8,948 bases of DNA from an uncultured Chitinophagaceae bacterium (GTDB taxonomy: Bacteria > Bacteroidota > Bacteroidia > Chitinophagales > Chitinophagaceae): NCBI GenBank assembly GCA_937897585.1, contig CALCNY010000313.1, forward strand, positions 1-8,948, written 5' to 3'. A program made the translations under genes and the position numbers. The notes under the pieces were generated by a model, which was not told the DNA's origin, did no database searches, and worked only from the letters and a program-made list of their open reading frames with translations. Below, piece by piece: positions 4,963 through 8,948 of the stretch; within the stretch, counting starts at the first letter, position 1; the number at the start of each line of letters is the position of its first letter.

Positions 4963-7056
4963 ATGAAAAGAATCATATTCATGTTTACGGGTTTGTTGTT
5001 AACAACAAGCTTGTTTGCACAAAATACAATCGACAGAAGTAAAGCTCCAAAACCAGGACCAGCTCCTACCATTACCATAAAAGATCCGGTAATTTATAAC
5101 CTACCCAATGGAATGACCATTATCGTAGTGGAGAATCACAAATTACCAAGAGTTAGTGCTACTTTAAGTATTGATAGAGGTCCGATTTTAGAAGGCAGCA
5201 AAGCCGGTATCAGCGAAATCATGGGACAAATGCTTGGAGAAGGAACTACAAAAACACCAAAGGATAAATTTGATGAAACCATTGATCAGATGGGTGCTAA
5301 TGTGAATTTATTTTCAGCTGGCGGTTCTGTATCAGCACTAGACCGTTATTTTGAAAAAGCATTCATGATGATGGCAGAAGCGATTCAATATCCAGCTTTC
5401 CCGGAAGCATCATTTGAGAAAATCAAATCACAAAAATTAACAGGTTTAAAATCAAATGAAAAAAGTGCATCTGCTATTTCAGCAAGAGTAGTTGGTGCAT
5501 TGGCTTATGGCAAAAATACGGCCATGGGTGAATTTGAAACCGAAGAATCTATTAAAACACTTAAACTTGATGATGTAAAAAAAGCTTATAAAGAAAACAT
5601 TACGCCATCAAGAAGCTACATGACTTTTGTTGGAGACATCACTCCAGAAGCGGCAAAAGCGCTTGTCATCAAAGCGTTTGGCAGCTGGAAAGGCGTTAAA
5701 TTGAGTTTACCTGAAATTGCAAATATTGCAAATGTTAGCAGTACTGAAATTAATTTCGTGGATTTACCAACAGCCGTTCAAGGAGAAATTAGTGTTACCA
5801 ATCTTGTGAACAATCCAATGAGCAACCCAGACTATCATGCACTTAAAATAGCCAATCAAATTTTGGGTGGTGGTGCAGAAAGTAAATTATTCATGAACCT
5901 GAGAGAGAAGCACGGCTTTACTTATGGCAGTTACTCTAGAATTGGCAGCGGAAGATTTCAATCACAGTTTTCTGGTGGTGCGCAAGTAAGAAGCGAAAAA
6001 GCTGATAGCGCAGTTGCAGAAATTATGGCTGAAATCAAAAACATGCAAGATGGTAAGATTACAGAAGAAGAATTAAACAACGCCAAAGCCAAATACAATG
6101 GCAGCTTCGCTTTAGGCATGGAAGATCCTGAAAGAACAGCTTCTTACGCAAGCGATATTTTAATAAACAATCTTCCTAAAGATTATTATAGAACATTCTT
6201 GCAAAAAATAAATGCAGTTACCATTCAGGATGTTCAACGTGTTTCTAGTAAATACTTCAGCAAAGACAACAGCAGAATTGTAATTGTTGGTAATGCATCT
6301 AAAATCGTTCCGAATTTAAGCAGATTGGGATATCCTGTTAAGCAATTCGATAAATATGCGAATCCAATTGTTGAAAAACCAAAAGATGTAAACATCAAAG
6401 AAACAGCCAAAACAACAGAATCTGTTTCTGCTGCTATCATCATCGACGGTTATTTGAAAGCCATTGGCGGAAAAGATGAAATCAAAAAGCTAGTGAGCAT
6501 GAAATCGACTTTTACTTCAAAATTAATGGGCCAGGAATTCACTGGAACCGATACCAGAATGGCGCCTAACAAAAGAAGCTTACAACTAATGATGGGAAGC
6601 ATGGCTGTTATGCAGCAAGTTTTCGATGGCAATGCAGGCTATCAAGCACAAATGGGCCAGAAAAAAGAAATGGATGAAAAAGAAATCAAGGAAAATCAAG
6701 ATGACAAAGGCTTGATTCCTCAATTATTCTATATTTCAAATGAATACCAACTTTCTTATTTAGGCACAGGAAAAGCAGGTGAAGAAGATTGCTATAAATT
6801 AAAAGTAACCAAACCAAGTGGCAAAGTTACAGTTGAGTATTACTCAATTAAATCAGGTTTGTTATTGAAAGAAGAAGGAACAGAAGAGGCAGGTGGAACA
6901 GAAATGACCATAACAGTAGATTACTCAGATTACCGCAAAGTGGGCAATTTGATGTTCCCATTCTCAGCTATTCAAACTGCAGGAGAACAAGAATTTCCAA
7001 TGATTATCAGTGATATTAAATTGAATGAAGGCGTTACAGAAGCAGATTTCAAATAA
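4963..7056 (+). CDS. Non-catalytic M16 family protein with C-terminal LolA-like domain, exported
   Basis: The 697-residue protein begins with a signal peptide (1-19, cleavage likely at LFA-Q20). Residues about 38-460 form a two-domain M16 fold. The zinc motif is lost: the segment aligned with HFFEH is Glu85-Ile-Met-Gly-Gln89 in AGISEIMGQMLGEGT. The glycine-rich loop ILGGGAESKLF (300-310) and the Arg314/Tyr321 pair in LREKHGFTYGSYS are kept, as in the non-zinc subunits of heterodimeric M16B enzymes. After a linker (about 465-490), residues 490-697 look like the beta-rich LolA/LppX-type lipoprotein-sorting fold, judged from YLKAIGGKDEIKKL near its start and the VDYSDYRKVGNLMFPFS ending; that assignment is less sure. 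It is 36 bp behind the catalytic M16 gene and followed by a strong terminator, so the two form a closed operon. Probable function: substrate-binding partner of the upstream protease. Confidence 0.9.
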   Translation: MKRIIFMFTGLLLTTSLFAQNTIDRSKAPKPGPAPTITIKDPVIYNLPNGMTIIVVENHKLPRVSATLSIDRGPILEGSKAGISEIMGQMLGEGTTKTPKDKFDETIDQMGANVNLFSAGGSVSALDRYFEKAFMMMAEAIQYPAFPEASFEKIKSQKLTGLKSNEKSASAISARVVGALAYGKNTAMGEFETEESIKTLKLDDVKKAYKENITPSRSYMTFVGDITPEAAKALVIKAFGSWKGVKLSLPEIANIANVSSTEINFVDLPTAVQGEISVTNLVNNPMSNPDYHALKIANQILGGGAESKLFMNLREKHGFTYGSYSRIGSGRFQSQFSGGAQVRSEKADSAVAEIMAEIKNMQDGKITEEELNNAKAKYNGSFALGMEDPERTASYASDILINNLPKDYYRTFLQKINAVTIQDVQRVSSKYFSKDNSRIVIVGNASKIVPNLSRLGYPVKQFDKYANPIVEKPKDVNIKETAKTTESVSAAIIIDGYLKAIGGKDEIKKLVSMKSTFTSKLMGQEFTGTDTRMAPNKRSLQLMMGSMAVMQQVFDGNAGYQAQMGQKKEMDEKEIKENQDDKGLIPQLFYISNEYQLSYLGTGKAGEEDCYKLKVTKPSGKVTVEYYSIKSGLLLKEEGTEEAGGTEMTITVDYSDYRKVGNLMFPFSAIQTAGEQEFPMIISDIKLNEGVTEADFK

Positions 7057-7075
7057 GATCAACAATTGATAAAAT

Positions 7076-7115
7076 AAAAAGAGACCGTTGAAAGATGGTC
7101 TCTTTTTATTTTTAT
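7076..7115. terminator. Bidirectional intrinsic terminator
   Basis: AAAAAGAGACC (7076-7086) pairs perfectly with GGTCTCTTTTT (7097-7107) around a 10-nt loop. On the plus strand it is followed by a T-rich tail (TTTTTATTTTTAT), and on the minus strand by TTTTTATTTTAT. It therefore ends both the M16 operon and the convergent SGNH/MBOAT operon, whose last stop codon is at 7148. Confidence 0.93.
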
Positions 7116-7147
7116 AAGCCATTCAAATCTGACTGAAAATTGAATTC

Positions 7148-8075
7148 CTAATTTAAAATCTTAGCGTTCTTTAGAAAATTAATTAATTCATCTGTAAATA
7201 ATACGGCTCCTTTTCTTTGCAAATGAACATCATCGTAATAGTTTTCTATTTCTTTAGAGAAAGGATATTTAATAGGATCATGAACAAATACCATTGCTTT
7301 ATCACCTACAATTTGAAAAATTCTTTCCTCAAATCCTATTGTTTTTTTATAGAAATTGGGAGGAAAGCAAATCAATAATTTAATATTATTTTTTTGACAA
7401 GCAGTAATAATATCGATAAAACTATTTAATCCTTCTTTCGTTTCTTTTTTTATATCGTACACACTCTGATCTTCATTTGCATGTGTATCGAATTTTGGAT
7501 TGGTAGATGCAATTGGCATGGAACCATCTGCGAAAACGGTATCAATAGCTTCAAAATGCTGTTTCCTTAAATCTAGATTGCTCATACTCATTTGATGGGC
7601 AATAAACAATTTCGATAACCAATAGTTTTTTTCACCATCAGCAACAAGTTTATCAAGAGCTTGCTGATACTTCACCTGAGGATAAATGAGGTCGTATCTA
7701 AATTTTAATCTGGATGCATTGGTGTTTAACTCATTGGGGTCATCAACATTTAAAATAATTAAACGCGGTTTTTTTTGAGCGTTTTTAATAATTAAACTCA
7801 ATAGATAATCATGAAATTCGACACCCGAACCTGGAAATGAAAAATTCCTTGTACTTATTTTTAATGAGTCTTCAATTTGAGATGCAATAATATCTCTGGC
7901 ACCTCTGGATGAACCTAAAATGATGATATCTTGATTAATATCACCCTTGTATAATTGCTCCATCCTTTTATCTGCTTCACGATTGGGTGCAGCATTTCTT
8001 AACCCTATCAATAATTTATCGACTAAAAAAAAAGCCGGTTAAGAAAATCAGTAATGTTATGATAAATTTTTTCAT
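7148..8075 (-). pseudogene. SGNH-hydrolase-like protein with N-terminal anchor; frameshifted in a 9-nt homopolymer
   Basis: The protein resembles the SGNH/GDSL-type partners (AlgJ/AlgX/DltD-like in role) of MBOAT acyltransferases. From the TTG at 8011 an uninterrupted frame of 287 residues runs to the stop at 7148. It has the nucleophile block DIIILGSSRGARDI (Ser34 or Ser35), a central LIILNVDDPNEL strand, and the catalytic Asp-His block YYDDVHLQRKGA (Asp260, His263). The natural start appears to be the ATG at 8075, 29 bp after the MBOAT stop. It encodes MKKFIITLLIFLTGFF, a typical signal/anchor, but that frame hits a stop at 8018-8016 just after a run of nine T (A9 at 8025-8033 on the plus strand). 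Removing one T would join the frames into a 308-residue protein. This may be a sequencing error, a slippage or phase-variable site, or real decay; the body of the gene is otherwise intact. It is probably co-transcribed with MBOAT. The exact acyl-transfer or esterase activity cannot be told. Confidence 0.8.
8025..8033. other. Homopolymer A9/T9 at the frameshift site
   Basis: Nine consecutive A on the plus strand (T9 in the coding direction) lie inside the codons for the hydrophobic N-terminal segment of the SGNH gene. Eight would keep one frame from the ATG at 8075 to the stop at 7148; nine give a 19-residue peptide ending four bases before the TTG at 8011. Confidence 0.85.
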
Positions 8076-8104
8076 TTTTTAATTTAACCTTGAGTCTCCG
8101 TGAT

Positions 8105-8948
8105 CTAAAACTGGAAATAAATAAATTGTTGTTCTCGGCCAAAAAATAAAATAATAACCAACAGTAAAAGATAATAAAACGCCCATCTTACGGGCCTACT
8201 CCAATTTGCACCCAATGTAGCCAATGCATATTGTTGTTCTCTTCCCAACCATTCAATAAACATAAAAAACAAAATCAAACCCACTCCTACTCCAGGATGG
8301 ATTTTAAAAGCTAAGAATGGTTTTTTATTGGGGATATGAAACAATGTTTTTGAAAAAATGGTACTGATATATGAAAATGCATGGTGCATGCTATTGGCTC
8401 TAAAAAAAATCCAAGCCAATACTGTTAACATAAAAGTTGAAAGCATTTTGAAAAATTCACCCAACGTTGGAAACAATTTCCCTTCTGCTACAATGCCCAT
8501 ATAATTTCTGTTTTTATTGGAAAGTAGTAGCGGTAAGAAATAAATAGCATTTAAAAATCCCCAAAAAATGAAAGTCCAATTGGCTCCATGCCAAAAACCA
8601 CTCAATAGAAATATCACGAAAGTATTTCGAATCTTCATCCAAGTTCCTCCTTTACTGCCTCCCAAAGGAATATAAACGTAATCTCTAAACCATGAGGATA
8701 ATGAAATATGCCACCTTCTCCAAAACTCTGCAATATCTCTTGAAAAATAAGGGAATGCAAAATTTCTTAATAGTTTCATTCCAAAAAGTTGAGCCGTTCC
8801 CAAAGCGATATCAGAATATCCTGAGAAATCGCAGTAAATCTGAAGCGCGAAAAAAAATGTCGCCAGCGCGAGTTCAGCGCCGTTGTAGCCGGACGGATTG
8901 CTAAACGCTGCGTCCACAATTGGCGCCAGGTTGTCCGCGATGAAACGC
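8105..8948 (-). CDS. MBOAT family O-acyltransferase (AlgI-like), partial at window end
   Basis: This is an integral membrane O-acyltransferase of the AlgI/DltB type, which passes acyl groups, commonly acetyl, across the membrane onto an extracytoplasmic glycan. Only the C-terminal part is present: the frame stays open to the last base, reading RFIADNLAP before a GTG at 8917 that is an internal Val codon, not a start. Full AlgI-like proteins have about 470 residues; about 280 are seen here. Family signatures, numbered from that GTG, are FALQIYCDFSGYSDIALG (23-40), FWRRWHISLSSWFRDY (65-80, His70), YIPLGG (82-87) and the catalytic GFWHGANWT (107-115, His110), with several hydrophobic membrane segments between and after. 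It is followed after 29 bp by the SGNH gene, the usual partner arrangement. Codon use changes sharply within the gene: 21 of 30 codons end in G/C at 8858-8947 but only 5 of 30 at 8735-8824. Confidence 0.93.
   Translation of the reverse strand, partial: RFIADNLAPIVDAAFSNPSGYNGAELALATFFFALQIYCDFSGYSDIALGTAQLFGMKLLRNFAFPYFSRDIAEFWRRWHISLSSWFRDYVYIPLGGSKGGTWMKIRNTFVIFLLSGFWHGANWTFIFWGFLNAIYFLPLLLSNKNRNYMGIVAEGKLFPTLGEFFKMLSTFMLTVLAWIFFRANSMHHAFSYISTIFSKTLFHIPNKKPFLAFKIHPGVGVGLILFFMFIEWLGREQQYALATLGANWSRPVRWAFYYLLLLVIILFFGREQQFIYFQF

Noticed and set aside
8692..8904. 70-codon plus-strand open frame at the window end
   Set aside because: It is antisense to conserved MBOAT motifs and shows no family features.
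8915..8917. GTG as the start codon of the MBOAT gene
   Set aside because: The frame continues upstream with family-like residues (FIADNLAPIVDAAF) to the window edge, and the protein would lack its N-terminal half.

Overview
The window looks like chromosomal DNA from a Bacteroidota bacterium, most likely Chitinophagales or Sphingobacteriales-like; the family is a guess. Supporting signs are low G+C, promoters that fit the Bacteroidota -7 consensus TAnnTTTG, start codons without clear Shine-Dalgarno sequences, signal peptides ending in Ala-Gln, and G/C-rich palindromic repeats in one gap. Most of the genes are ordinary metabolic or envelope genes.

Layout. Positions 1-254 hold no supported gene but carry two short-period repeat arrays. 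A minus-strand hppD (tyrosine catabolism) follows at 255-1379. A divergent intergenic region holds a large imperfect inverted repeat that runs into the purK promoter. Next comes purK-purE (1627-3298), the two-step carboxylation of AIR in purine synthesis, with a tandem 19-bp repeat in the gap between the genes. A 314-bp gap (3299-3612) is filled with REP-like repeats. A two-gene operon of exported M16 peptidase-family proteins follows (3613-7056): one has the zinc motif, and the other lacks it but has the R/Y pair and a C-terminal LolA-like domain. A bidirectional terminator separates it from a convergent minus-strand pair: an MBOAT O-acyltransferase (cut by the window end) and an SGNH-hydrolase-like protein, which together resemble AlgI/AlgJ-type polysaccharide O-acetylation modules.

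How the genes work together. PurK and PurE act in sequence (AIR to N5-CAIR to CAIR). The two M16 proteins probably form one periplasmic heterodimeric protease. The MBOAT protein would move acyl groups across the membrane and the SGNH protein would transfer or remove them on an extracellular glycan.

Most worth a second look: (1) the SGNH gene is broken by one extra base in a 9-nt homopolymer exactly within its signal/anchor segment; (2) the MBOAT gene changes abruptly from G+C-rich to A+T-rich codon use near 8825-8858, suggesting recombination or a chimeric assembly; (3) three intergenic regions carry arrays with the same 9-10 bp period but unrelated unit sequences; (4) the two M16 proteins have complementary active-site halves. 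I did not find a convincing wholly new defence or mobile system.
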